DNA of 64,000 bases from G963674665 sp964609625 (GTDB lineage Bacteria > Desulfobacterota > Desulfovibrionia > Desulfovibrionales > Desulfovibrionaceae). The position numbers and the translations under genes are program-made. Below the pieces are notes generated by a model. The model was not told the DNA's origin. It saw nothing but the letters and a program-made list of their open reading frames with translations, and did no database searches. Numbering within the stretch: the stretch's first letter is position 1; every line of letters starts with the position of its first letter. The stretch covers positions 1 through 64,000 of the forward strand of contig CAZSRS010000001.1 in NCBI GenBank assembly GCA_964609625.1. The letters run 5' to 3'. Shown piece after piece: positions 1 to 9,662 of this stretch.

Positions 1-54
<54 letters not shown>

Positions 55-62
55 GAACCATC

Positions 63-86
63 AGCCGGCCCGAGGCCGGCTTTTTT
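63..86 (+). terminator. Rho-independent terminator of tRNA-Gly
   Basis: An 8-bp stem AGCCGGCC/GGCCGGCT with a CGA loop runs straight into six T residues, 9 bases after the tRNA end. This is a textbook intrinsic terminator for the tRNA transcript. Confidence 0.88.
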
Positions 87-181
87 ATTGCCATAATCCC
101 ACTGAAAGGGGAGTTTGCATCTCTGCCGGCTTGTGCTATTCGCTAGGCACGCACGATACATTTCATCCTTCAGGAGTATGC

Positions 182-895
182 ATGCTGCACGACATCTTGA
201 ACGCCCCCCTCGATGTACTCCTGGACCTCGCCAGGGAGCGCTTCAGCGTGGGCTTCGAGCCCGTGGCCGTCGGGGATGTCCGCCTCGAGGCCCTGCAGAT
301 CACCGACATGGACCGCTATGTCGAATCCATTGTTGAGCAGGCCAAGGATCAGCCTCTGACACTGCCCTTCTGGGCCAAGATCTGGCCGTCCAACCTGCTG
401 TTGAGCCATTTTCTCGGCAGCCTTCCACCCCAGGGGCGTATGCTGGAGATCGGCGCCGGTATCGGCGTGGTCGGCCTGTTCGCGGCCAGTCGCGGCTTCG
501 ACGTTACCATCACCGACGTGGAAGAAAACGCCTTGCTCTTCGCGCGCATCAACATCTTGCACAATGACCTGGAGCACAAGGCCCGCGTGCGGTACGTGGA
601 CTTCACCGCCACCAGGCTCGAGGAACGCTTCGACTTGATCGTGGGCTGCGAGATCCTGTACAAGGAAGAGGTCTACCGCCCCCTGGTGAAGTTCCTGTTG
701 CGCCATCTCGCCCACACGCCCGAGGCCGAGATCGTGCTGGCCATGGACCACGTGCGCAAGGCCAAAAAGTTCTTCCAGCTCGCCGAGCACGAATTCCTGA
801 TGCAGGAGAAGACCATCGGTTACAAGTCCACCGAGCCCAACGGCGAACGCCGGCTTTGCACCATCCACAGACTCAAACCCAAGAAGCGGACATGA
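182..895 (+). CDS. class I SAM-dependent protein methyltransferase (METTL21-like)
   Basis: The product has 237 residues. The start at 182 is chosen because AGGAG lies 5 bases upstream; an out-of-frame ATG at 178 and an in-frame ATG at 131 have poorer context. Motif I reads LEIGAGIGVVGLFAA, followed by the acidic strand DVTITDVEENAL, giving a Rossmann-fold SAM site. An upstream PFWAKIWPSNLLLSHFL segment is typical of the Methyltransf_16/METTL21 group, whose studied members methylate protein lysines. The substrate cannot be read from sequence. Its stop overlaps the start of the YcaO-TPR gene (ATGA), so the two are probably co-translated, with dsrC next. A role in modifying a protein connected with that neighbourhood is inference only. 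Confidence 0.8.
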   Translation: MLHDILNAPLDVLLDLARERFSVGFEPVAVGDVRLEALQITDMDRYVESIVEQAKDQPLTLPFWAKIWPSNLLLSHFLGSLPPQGRMLEIGAGIGVVGLFAASRGFDVTITDVEENALLFARINILHNDLEHKARVRYVDFTATRLEERFDLIVGCEILYKEEVYRPLVKFLLRHLAHTPEAEIVLAMDHVRKAKKFFQLAEHEFLMQEKTIGYKSTEPNGERRLCTIHRLKPKKRT

Positions 896-2622
896 TCACA
901 CTCGCACCATGCCCCAAACACTATACCACGGACCAGGACAAGGCCGTTCCGCCGCAAGAGACCCTGGCCCGCGTCAGGGAGCGCCTCGCGGCCACCGGCA
1001 AGAGCATTCTCGCCAGAACACGACGCATCGACACGGGACGTCTCGGCATTCCCGTGTTCCTCAGTGAATGCGGCGCCGACGCCCGTGCGGTTATGCCCAC
1101 CCGCAAGCAGATGGGCAAGGGCGCCTCGCCTGAACAGGCCGAGGCCTCGGCCCTCATGGAGCTTGTGGAACGCTACAGTTTCTTCACCCGCTGGAACAGC
1201 CCCGAGTTTTTCACTGTCCTCACCTACAGTCAGGCACTGCGGGGTGACATGCCCGTGATGTCCATCGAACATGTGCTTCGGTCGGTACTCGAGGACATGC
1301 CCGAGCGCAAGGCAGTGGAAATCCTGGACCTACGCCCCTGGCGTTTCCACCCGGCCACCGACATCGGCGCGGGACGCGAGGAACTCATCCCTCTGGAGTG
1401 GTTCAAGGCCCTGGGTGAATTCAACGGCTCTTCGGCCGGCAACACCCCGGAGGAGTCCATTCTGCAAGGGGCCTGCGAACTGGTGGAACGCCACGTCTGC
1501 GCCCTGGCCGAACGAGCCCGGCGGCCACTGCCAACCATCGATTTGGCGGACATCCAGGCCAACGGCGACCCAGTGCTCCGCGATCTACTGACGCGCTTCC
1601 AACGCCAGGGCATCTCCGTGCTGCTCAAGGACATGACCCTGGGCATGCCGGTGCCCACGGTCGCCGCGCTCTGTCACGACCCTGGGACCTTTCCCCACAA
1701 GTCGGAAATCGTCTATACGGCCGGAACGGCCACATCGCCCACAAAGGCCGCCATCCGCGCCCTCACGGAAATCGCCCAACTAGCGGGTGATTTCTGCACC
1801 TCGGCGGTGTACGAGGCCTCTGGCCTGCCGAAATACCCCGATCTGGAGCAGGCAGCCTGGCTCTTCCAAGGGGCGCTGGTCCGGCTCGACTCCCTGCCCA
1901 GCATCGAAGGCCCGGACTTCCGCGACGAGCTTCTCCGCCTCTGCCAGGGCCTGGCCAAGAACAACCACCACCTCTTCAGCGTGGATATCACCGCTCCCTC
2001 CCTGGACCTTCCGGCACACTACAACATCGTGCCCGGTTTTCAGTTCCGCGAACGTGATCCCAACGCCAGCCTCGGTCTCTTCGTGGGGCGGAAGCTGGCC
2101 GAGGAATCGCCCCCTGACCAGGCGTTCGCGGGTTTGAAAACCCTTGCCGCGCATTACCCCGATGCCCACTTCCTCCCGTTCTTCCATGGGCTGCTCACCT
2201 TGCGCCTTGGGGACGCTCCCGGCGCGGCCCGACTGTTCGAAGCCGCCGCTCCCTTGCAGCCGGATACGGATTCGCAATCCCTGGCGTCATTCTACGCAGG
2301 CTACAGTCTCACGCAGACCGGGGACTGGGAGGCCGCACTGCCCTTCCTGGACCAGGCCGTGGGGCTTTGCACCGAGCACAAGGAATATTTCAACCTCAGG
2401 GGGGTAGCCAAATTCAAGCTGGCGCGGTATGGTGCGGCAGCAAGCGACTTTGACGCCGCTTTGAAACTGGATCGAGGTTCGGCCATGGACTTGGCCAATC
2501 TAGGCCTTTGCCACAAATTCATGGGACAGGGAGCCAAGGCTGCCGAGCTGCTTGGCGCGGCCTTGGAGCTGGATCCCTCCCTGGAGTTCGCCCGGACGCA
2601 CTTGCTCGAACTCGGCGCGTGA
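892..2622 (+). CDS. YcaO-domain protein with C-terminal TPR repeats
   Basis: The product has 576 residues; the start is the ATG overlapping the upstream stop. YcaO enzymes use ATP to activate a backbone amide, making azolines or, with a sulfur source, thioamides; E. coli YcaO influences S12 beta-methylthiolation. Two hallmark YcaO stretches are present: GKGASPEQAEASALMELVER near residues 75-95, and NTPEESILQGACELVERH near 188-205, whose Glu/Arg residues belong to the ATP/Mg site of the family. The last 160 or so residues form tandem TPR helices (GYSLTQTGDWEAALPFLDQA, GLCHKFMGQGAKAAELLGAA), a protein-docking module. It sits between a methyltransferase and dsrC. The target is unknown; no TfuA-like partner or obvious precursor peptide is adjacent. 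Confidence 0.87.
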   Translation: MITLAPCPKHYTTDQDKAVPPQETLARVRERLAATGKSILARTRRIDTGRLGIPVFLSECGADARAVMPTRKQMGKGASPEQAEASALMELVERYSFFTRWNSPEFFTVLTYSQALRGDMPVMSIEHVLRSVLEDMPERKAVEILDLRPWRFHPATDIGAGREELIPLEWFKALGEFNGSSAGNTPEESILQGACELVERHVCALAERARRPLPTIDLADIQANGDPVLRDLLTRFQRQGISVLLKDMTLGMPVPTVAALCHDPGTFPHKSEIVYTAGTATSPTKAAIRALTEIAQLAGDFCTSAVYEASGLPKYPDLEQAAWLFQGALVRLDSLPSIEGPDFRDELLRLCQGLAKNNHHLFSVDITAPSLDLPAHYNIVPGFQFRERDPNASLGLFVGRKLAEESPPDQAFAGLKTLAAHYPDAHFLPFFHGLLTLRLGDAPGAARLFEAAAPLQPDTDSQSLASFYAGYSLTQTGDWEAALPFLDQAVGLCTEHKEYFNLRGVAKFKLARYGAAASDFDAALKLDRGSAMDLANLGLCHKFMGQGAKAAELLGAALELDPSLEFARTHLLELGA

Positions 2623-2658
2623 GTGATGTGCGGTTTGTCACAAAACAGCCCAAGGGCA

Positions 2659-2687
2659 TTGACAAAAGCCTGGCCTCGACGTAAAAA
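2659..2687 (+). promoter_or_regulatory. candidate sigma-70 promoter of dsrC
   Basis: TTGACA at 2659-2664 is separated by 17 bases from TAAAAA at 2682-2687. It lies in the 229-base gap before dsrC, leaving a leader of about 155 bases. The -35 is perfect and the -10 weak. A TATGAT at 2695 is an alternative -10, but its spacing from this -35 would be 30 bases. Nothing else in the gap stands out. Confidence 0.45.
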
Positions 2688-2851
2688 AGGCCGATATGAT
2701 TTCCTTATGTCATTTCAGTGTCCTGTAGACAGACTTATTGTTTCTTTGCCGTCCGCGTGTGTAAGGTCCGGGATACGGGCCACTATTTGACACATACCAT
2801 GGCTAGTGGTACAACCCCAACAACGAAAAAATGATGTGAGGAGGAATCCAC

Positions 2852-3169
2852 ATGGCAACTGTTGAGTTTGGCGGTAAAAATTTTGAAGTCGACGAGGACG
2901 GTTTCCTGCAGAAGTTTGAAGACTGGTGCCCCGAGTGGGTCGAGTACGTCAAGGAAAGTGAAGGCATCAAGGAAATTACTGACGAGCACTCCAAGGTTAT
3001 CGAGTTCCTTCAGGACTACTACAAGAAGAACGGCATCGCCCCCATGGTCCGCATCCTGTCCAAGGTGACCGGCTTCAAACTGAAACACATCTACGAGCTG
3101 TTCCCCTCCGGCCCCGGCAAAGGCGCCTGCAAAATGGCCGGCCTGCCCAAACCCACCGGCTGCGTTTAG
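2852..3169 (+). CDS. dsrC: DsrC, sulfur-carrier protein of dissimilatory sulfite reduction
   Basis: The product is 105 residues, the usual DsrC length. The start follows a strong GAGGAGGA ribosome site. DsrC is the physiological partner of DsrAB: sulfite-derived sulfur is released as a trisulfide bridging its two C-terminal cysteines and is then reduced, probably by DsrMKJOP. Both redox cysteines are visible in the C-terminal arm (GACKMAGLPKPTGCV): one penultimate and one 11 positions earlier, with ten residues between. The conserved central helix segment DYYKKNGIAPMVRILSK is intact. This distinguishes it from TusE and single-Cys DsrC-like proteins. It has its own promoter candidate and terminator, so it is probably highly expressed as a monocistronic unit. 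The membrane complex that uses it is encoded at 59.4-64 kb. Confidence 0.97.
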   Translation: MATVEFGGKNFEVDEDGFLQKFEDWCPEWVEYVKESEGIKEITDEHSKVIEFLQDYYKKNGIAPMVRILSKVTGFKLKHIYELFPSGPGKGACKMAGLPKPTGCV

Positions 3170-3194
3170 TCCTCGACGCTGTACACGCGCACGC

Positions 3195-3225
3195 AAGCGG
3201 AGGTCGCAAGACCTCCGCTTTTTTT
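3195..3225 (+). terminator. Rho-independent terminator of dsrC
   Basis: A 10-bp perfect stem, AAGCGGAGGT/ACCTCCGCTT with loop CGCAAG, is followed by five further T residues. It lies 25 bases after the dsrC stop codon. Confidence 0.92.
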
Positions 3226-3315
3226 ATGGGGCCGGATGATGTTCCATAAGCATCTCAAGCCTTCCACGTGACGGCGAATCCAGGGATGACCTTCAGCCGC
3301 ACGTGATGACGGGTC

Positions 3316-4323
3316 TCAGCGCAATCCCAATTGGTGATAGAACTTCCTATGCTCGGGAGGGAGGGGCAGGGTCTCGTCCGTGGCCAGGAATTGCCAGACG
3401 TTGCGCATGTGCCACCGCACCCGCTCCATGTTTCCCAGACGCTTGCGATATGCCCCGCTCTCCAGTAGCTTGGTCGTAATATTCAGGACGCGCTTGGCCC
3501 GGCGCTCCACGGTGTGCCGCAGCAACACCTTCTCCCGCCCCGCCGCGGCCACTTCCGCCAACTCGGGCCGTTGCAGCCACACCTGGGCTATCCTGGCCGC
3601 GGCAACGGCATCGCCCCTGGGGTACAACAGCACCTCCTTGTCCGGGACAAACAAGTCGCGCAGGCCGTTCTCCGTATCCTCGGTGAGGCAGACCGCGCCG
3701 CAGGCCATGCTCTGGAACAATCGGTAATTCAGCTCCCCTGCCGCGCTCTGGTTGAGTACCATCCGACTCCGGTTGAATACCGGGACATAGTCGCCGCTGG
3801 TGACAAAAAGCGGGGCGTGGGAGCGAAAAGCATGCAGGAACGGCTTGCGCTCCCTGTTGAATCTCCCCTCCAGGGTGCCCACGAACCCCACCGGCACGTC
3901 GCGCACCAGGCCCTGATCCCGGTCCTGTTCAGGATCGCAATACAGGGGGAACCATTCCAGGGGGCGCTCCAGTTCCTGTATCTGGAAGAGCCGCAGATAG
4001 TCCTTCTGCGCCAGGAGCAGATAGTCGAACGCCGCGCTGTAAGGCACGTGCCATGGGTTGCAATACTGGTCGATGGAAAACCCCACGATGGCCGAGGGCA
4101 GGTGCTCCAAGCCCACCACGAGGGGGGGCTGGCAGTTGTCGCACCAGAAGATCACGTCGGGCACGAAATCCTTGGCGCGCAGCAAGCCTTGCAGCTCGGC
4201 CAGGGACAGGATGCTGTCGGGACGGATGTCGCAACCTTTTTCCGCCCCGATACTCAGTACTTGGTGCCCGAGGCGGCGAAAACTGCGTACAAGGCTCTGT
4301 GCCTGAAGATTGAGAATCCGCAT
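3316..4323 (-). CDS. CgeB-type glycosyltransferase (GT-B fold)
   Basis: The product has 335 residues. ATG at 4323 is preferred over an upstream in-frame GTG (4335) because AAGGGTGA sits 8 bases before it. The N-terminal half resembles the DUF3880 region of CgeB-like proteins (PDVIFWCDNCQPPLVV). The C-terminal half carries the Glyco_trans_1_2 pattern: a variable DVPVGFVGTLEGRFNRERKP start, then NYRLFQSMACGAVCLTEDTE and the EVLLYPRGD segment that lines a nucleotide-sugar site. Such proteins are often linked to flagellin, spore or surface glycosylation; the acceptor is unknown. A larger relative lies at 46.7-48.3 kb. The gene is divergent from its neighbour at 4546 and probably has its own transcript. 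Confidence 0.75.
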   Translation of the reverse strand: MRILNLQAQSLVRSFRRLGHQVLSIGAEKGCDIRPDSILSLAELQGLLRAKDFVPDVIFWCDNCQPPLVVGLEHLPSAIVGFSIDQYCNPWHVPYSAAFDYLLLAQKDYLRLFQIQELERPLEWFPLYCDPEQDRDQGLVRDVPVGFVGTLEGRFNRERKPFLHAFRSHAPLFVTSGDYVPVFNRSRMVLNQSAAGELNYRLFQSMACGAVCLTEDTENGLRDLFVPDKEVLLYPRGDAVAAARIAQVWLQRPELAEVAAAGREKVLLRHTVERRAKRVLNITTKLLESGAYRKRLGNMERVRWHMRNVWQFLATDETLPLPPEHRKFYHQLGLR

Positions 4324-4545
4324 GGATCGAATCACCCTTGCACGAAGCCGGTGCGGGGACGCTCGACGCCGCGCGCCTCCTTTCTCCGTGCGACCAGAAG
4401 TGGATCGCCCGTCCCAGAACTCTTGTCAAGCCGGGGCTTTCACAATAGGGCTGTGCCGGCTCTTTCCTTTTCCTCCGTCCGGCGGTATCATTCCTCACCA
4501 ACGCGGCATGGCCGCATCCATCCATTCGCCAGGGAGCAGCGTGCC

Positions 4546-4920
4546 ATGAACGAGCTTGTCTTCGACATCGAGCAGACCATCGCGGATCTGGCAGCCAAGG
4601 CAGCCTATCTGAACATGCCCGAACCCCCGGACCAAAGACCGGCGCCTCCGCCAGGGTGGTGGGTGCTGGCCGTCGGCGAAATGCTGCTCGACGACTCGTT
4701 CGCCCTCAGGGACCAGGCTCGTGAGCGCCTGCGCCTGCAGGTCCTGAAACTGGACCTGCACCTCAAGGAGCACGTCTGGGTCTGGGACCAACACAACAGA
4801 GCCCAACTGGTGCTGCGGACCTTCAGAGACAGGGGCACGGCCAAGGCCTACGCCGCGGCCCTGGAACGCAAAGGCCTCGCGGTCCGTGTGATCCGGGAGT
4901 GGCCGCAGGACAAACCGTAA
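4546..4920 (+). CDS. conserved hypothetical protein, 124 aa
   Basis: I do not recognise a family. The start ATG at 4546 is preceded by AGGGAG at 9 bases. The protein is soluble and mixed alpha/beta: an N-terminal helix (NELVFDIEQTIADLAAKAAY), a Pro-rich turn, then a compact region rich in Trp (GWWVLAVGEM, HVWVWDQHNRAQ). The second half, LVLRTFRDRGTAKAYAAALE followed by KGLAVRVIREW, looks like a small helix-strand unit. It is followed 23 bases later by another small gene and they probably share a transcript. There are no membrane segments and no signal peptide. Confidence 0.7.
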   Translation: MNELVFDIEQTIADLAAKAAYLNMPEPPDQRPAPPPGWWVLAVGEMLLDDSFALRDQARERLRLQVLKLDLHLKEHVWVWDQHNRAQLVLRTFRDRGTAKAYAAALERKGLAVRVIREWPQDKP

Positions 4921-4943
4921 CCCATACATGCCAGGTGGAACAC

Positions 4944-5210
4944 ATGGAACGCAACAGCATGAACCTTTACGAGTTCTTTGACCACGCCCTGCGCGAACTC
5001 TACAGTCTGGAAGAGTTGTTCGAGTCGTTCGGACAGAACCAGACCGCCGACGTACTGCGCAGCGTCGTGGAGATGGCTTACGCCAAACTCAGCGACATCG
5101 GCGCCGTCATCGAACGCGACATCGGCCAGATCCAGGTGCGCATGAACGACGCGGGTGAACCCCTGCACGCCGAGATCGCGGTCAAACCCGCCGAAGAATC
5201 CCTGCATTGA
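4944..5210 (+). CDS. small hypothetical protein, 88 aa
   Basis: The start at 4944 (Met-Glu-Arg) is supported by AGGTGGA 6 bases upstream; Met at 4959 is an alternative. The sequence is almost entirely helical and acidic (LYEFFDHALRELYSLEELFE, VVEMAYAKLSDIGAVIERDI), ending in a strand-like tail. It suggests a small coiled-coil or regulatory protein. No known domain is recognised. It lies directly downstream of another small unknown gene and upstream of a bidirectional terminator. Confidence 0.65.
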   Translation: MERNSMNLYEFFDHALRELYSLEELFESFGQNQTADVLRSVVEMAYAKLSDIGAVIERDIGQIQVRMNDAGEPLHAEIAVKPAEESLH

Positions 5211-5225
5211 TCCCCTGAAACGCCC

Positions 5226-5257
5226 ATCGCCGGACAGGATGCCTCCTGCCCGGCGAT
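5226..5257. terminator. bidirectional terminator between convergent genes
   Basis: ATCGCCGG pairs with CCGGCGAT; the inner arms CAGGA/TCCTG continue the stem after one mismatch, around a TGCC loop. The T-rich side (ATTGTTT) is on the plus strand, so it best serves the small plus-strand genes. It also lies just past the stop of the minus-strand kinase. Confidence 0.65.
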
Positions 5258-5277
5258 ATTGTTTCGTCCAAGAAAAA

Positions 5278-7773
<2,496 letters not shown>

Positions 7774-7826
7774 GACATCTCCCCCGCGGCAACGCGCGGT
7801 CACCGGGCGTCGTGGCCGGCGTCAGT

Positions 7827-8498
7827 CTACTTGAAGACGAACTTCATCTTGGACGATCCGATCTCTATCTCGTCGAATTCGTCAAGTCTGCGGGATTCGG
7901 TCACAGCCTTGCCGTTCACCTTTGGCTTGGCCATGCCGCCTACATAGCTGAGATAGTATCCCTCGGGCAGTTTGCTGATGGTGGCGGCTGTCTGGCCCAC
8001 GGTAAAGCCCTGAATGACGACATCGTTGGAGTAATCCTTGCCGATCTTTGTCAGCTTCTTGGTCAGGGGGTACTCTCCCAATCCGCCCTTGAGAAAGCTG
8101 AGGATGGCCGGGGCCAGTTGCTGTGTTACCGAAGGTGCGAATTCTCCGGTGCCAAAGACCATGGTCTGTTCCATATTGTCTTCGACATCCAGTGAAAATG
8201 CCTCTTCCTCGTCCACGATGAGCATGAGCTGGTGCTTTCCGATGCGCACCACGTCGCCGTCCTGAAGCCAGTGGGACGTGATGGGTGTCTCGTTGACAAA
8301 TGTGCCATTCTTGCTGCGCAGATCGGTGAGCAAAAAGCCTTCGTCCAGTGAGTCGATCTTGGCGTGGGCCCCGGAAATCACCAGATTCTCAATGACAACG
8401 TCGTTGGTGTCACGACGTCCGATTGTCAGAGTCTTTCCGGGGGGGAGGTCATATTCCCCCTGCACCTCACCCTCATACATGAGTCTCAATGTTGCCAT
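7827..8498 (-). CDS. double FHA-domain phosphothreonine-binding protein
   Basis: The product has 223 residues. ATG at 8498 follows AAGGAGG at about 8 bases; a TTG at 8504 is less likely. FHA domain 1 (about 1-95) has the canonical order GRRDTNDVVIENLVISGAHA then LRSKNGTFVN, so the Arg, Ser, His and Asn of the pThr pocket are present. FHA domain 2 (about 145-223) is degenerate: KIGKDYSNDVVIQGFTVGQT replaces the usual Arg and Ser/His by Lys and Thr/Gln, so it may not bind phosphopeptides. It lies between the phosphatase and kinase genes with short gaps, so it is probably a substrate or adaptor of that kinase. Confidence 0.88.
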   Translation of the reverse strand: MATLRLMYEGEVQGEYDLPPGKTLTIGRRDTNDVVIENLVISGAHAKIDSLDEGFLLTDLRSKNGTFVNETPITSHWLQDGDVVRIGKHQLMLIVDEEEAFSLDVEDNMEQTMVFGTGEFAPSVTQQLAPAILSFLKGGLGEYPLTKKLTKIGKDYSNDVVIQGFTVGQTAATISKLPEGYYLSYVGGMAKPKVNGKAVTESRRLDEFDEIEIGSSKMKFVFK

Positions 8499-8532
8499 TT
8501 CCAATCCCTCCTTGCCGCTGCCCGGCAGCGAA

Positions 8533-9336
8533 TCACCGCCCGATCAATCGGGAGAAGAACCCGAAAAAGGCCGAGAACAGGCCCTTTCTCTTGCCCAGCT
8601 TCACGACCACCACAGTGATGTTGTCTTCGCCTCCACGACCGTTGGCCAACCCCACCAACACGCGGCAGGCTTCGGAAGCGCTGTTGGCCAGGATGATGTC
8701 GCGCACCTCCTCGGCCGTGACTTTGTTGGAAAGGCCATCAGAACACAAAACAACAATGTCGTCGTCATAAAAAGGCGCCTCGACAACGCTCGGGTGTACT
8801 TCTTCCTGTATGCCAACCGCGCGTGTGAGCATGTGGTGGTAGCGGGTACCGATGGCATTTCTGCGTTCACTGGACAGTTGCTCCAGTTCAGCTTCCACAG
8901 TGTGCGTCTGCGACAGCGGCTCTATGTATCCATTGCGCACCAGGTATATCGGGCTATCGCCCACATTAGCCGCAATGATCGTGGAAGACGTGCAATACAA
9001 CATCGCAACAGTCGAGCCCATGCCACGCTTTGTCATACTATTGATAGACCTTCCATGAACTTCTCTATTGGCCTGCCGGATTCCCTCCAAAACCATATTT
9101 CCTTCCGGCGAAAGTGTTTCGTCCTGTATTTCTACATGAAACGCACCGGAACGATATTCCTTGAGAAAGCGATCCAATGACTCTACAACCATGCGGCTGG
9201 CAACCTCACCCGCCAAATGCCCGCCCATGCCATCGGCCACGACGTAACTTTGCAGATCGTCATTGACGAAAAACGAATCCTCGTTTTCCTCACGCTTCCG
9301 GCCTACATCAGTCAACCCTGCTGATTCAATAATCAT
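8533..9336 (-). CDS. PP2C-family protein phosphatase (PrpC/Stp type)
   Basis: The product has 267 residues. It dephosphorylates Ser/Thr using two metal ions. All PP2C signatures are visible: DVGRKREENEDSFF, VADGMGGHLAGEVAS, GMGSTVAML, ANVGDSPIYL, LCSDGLSNKV and the terminal GGEDNITVVVVKL. The metal-binding aspartates (D-E-N-E-D, ADGMGG, CSDG, GEDN) are all present, so it should be active. The start matches the family N-terminus, although no clear ribosome site precedes it, perhaps because translation is coupled to the small frame just upstream. It heads the phosphatase-FHA-kinase run and is the likely antagonist of the CHASE2 kinase. Confidence 0.95.
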   Translation of the reverse strand: MIIESAGLTDVGRKREENEDSFFVNDDLQSYVVADGMGGHLAGEVASRMVVESLDRFLKEYRSGAFHVEIQDETLSPEGNMVLEGIRQANREVHGRSINSMTKRGMGSTVAMLYCTSSTIIAANVGDSPIYLVRNGYIEPLSQTHTVEAELEQLSSERRNAIGTRYHHMLTRAVGIQEEVHPSVVEAPFYDDDIVVLCSDGLSNKVTAEEVRDIILANSASEACRVLVGLANGRGGEDNITVVVVKLGKRKGLFSAFFGFFSRLIGR

Positions 9337-9368
9337 CTAGGAATGCTCGCTTTGTCTGCCGTGAGGAA

Positions 9369-9548
9369 CTATCTGTAATAATACCCTGGGACATATCTCT
9401 GATCGAGAAGCCTCGTGGCGACCGCGTCTTCTTCAAGAGCGGAAAAGTCAACAATTTTCTGCTCCTGGTGATACCCCTTTTTTATCACAGCATCAAGACT
9501 CGCCGACGAAAACGCTTGCCCCAGCCGCGATGATCTCTGATTCACCAT
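9369..9548 (-). CDS. possible small protein, 59 aa, upstream of PP2C gene
   Basis: A complete frame from ATG 9548 to TAG 9369 lies 32 bases upstream of the phosphatase gene and in the same orientation. The translation has balanced composition with a plausible helix (IVDFSALEEDAVATRLLDQR) and an aromatic end (YVPGYYYR). AAGG sits directly against the ATG; the adjacent GTG is another possible start. Codon use is less GC-rich than in neighbouring genes. No family is recognised. It could be a real leader gene or a chance frame in an otherwise empty 326-base gap. Confidence 0.35.
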   Translation of the reverse strand: MVNQRSSRLGQAFSSASLDAVIKKGYHQEQKIVDFSALEEDAVATRLLDQRYVPGYYYR

Positions 9549-9582
9549 CCTTGTTCAATGCTTCTAAAGATTCTCTAGAAGG

Positions 9583-9613
9583 ATGACAACTGTTTTGTTT
9601 TATGCGATATAAT
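9583..9613 (+). promoter_or_regulatory. candidate promoter for the pseudo-receiver/HPt gene
   Basis: A perfect TATAAT at 9608-9613 is preceded by ATGACA/TGACAA around 9583-9589 at 18-19 bases. It lies about 50 bases before the start codon at 9663. The A/T-rich patch stands out from the GC-rich surroundings. Confidence 0.45.
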
Positions 9614-9662
9614 AAAGGGCTCGCAAACATTGCTCCGTTCACCCGCTCAACAGGAAAACACC

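Noticed and set aside
170..868. Long open frames antisense to the methyltransferase and to many other genes (for example 5155-7947 plus, 13535-15721 plus, 26681-27931 plus).
   Set aside because: They run opposite to genes with clear motifs and ribosome sites. Long antisense frames are expected in GC-rich DNA, and their translations are His/Gln/Gly-rich without any recognisable domain.
8533..9336. Link of the kinase-FHA-phosphatase set to a type VI secretion system.
   Set aside because: Such trios often regulate type VI secretion, but no tss gene is visible within the window on either side.
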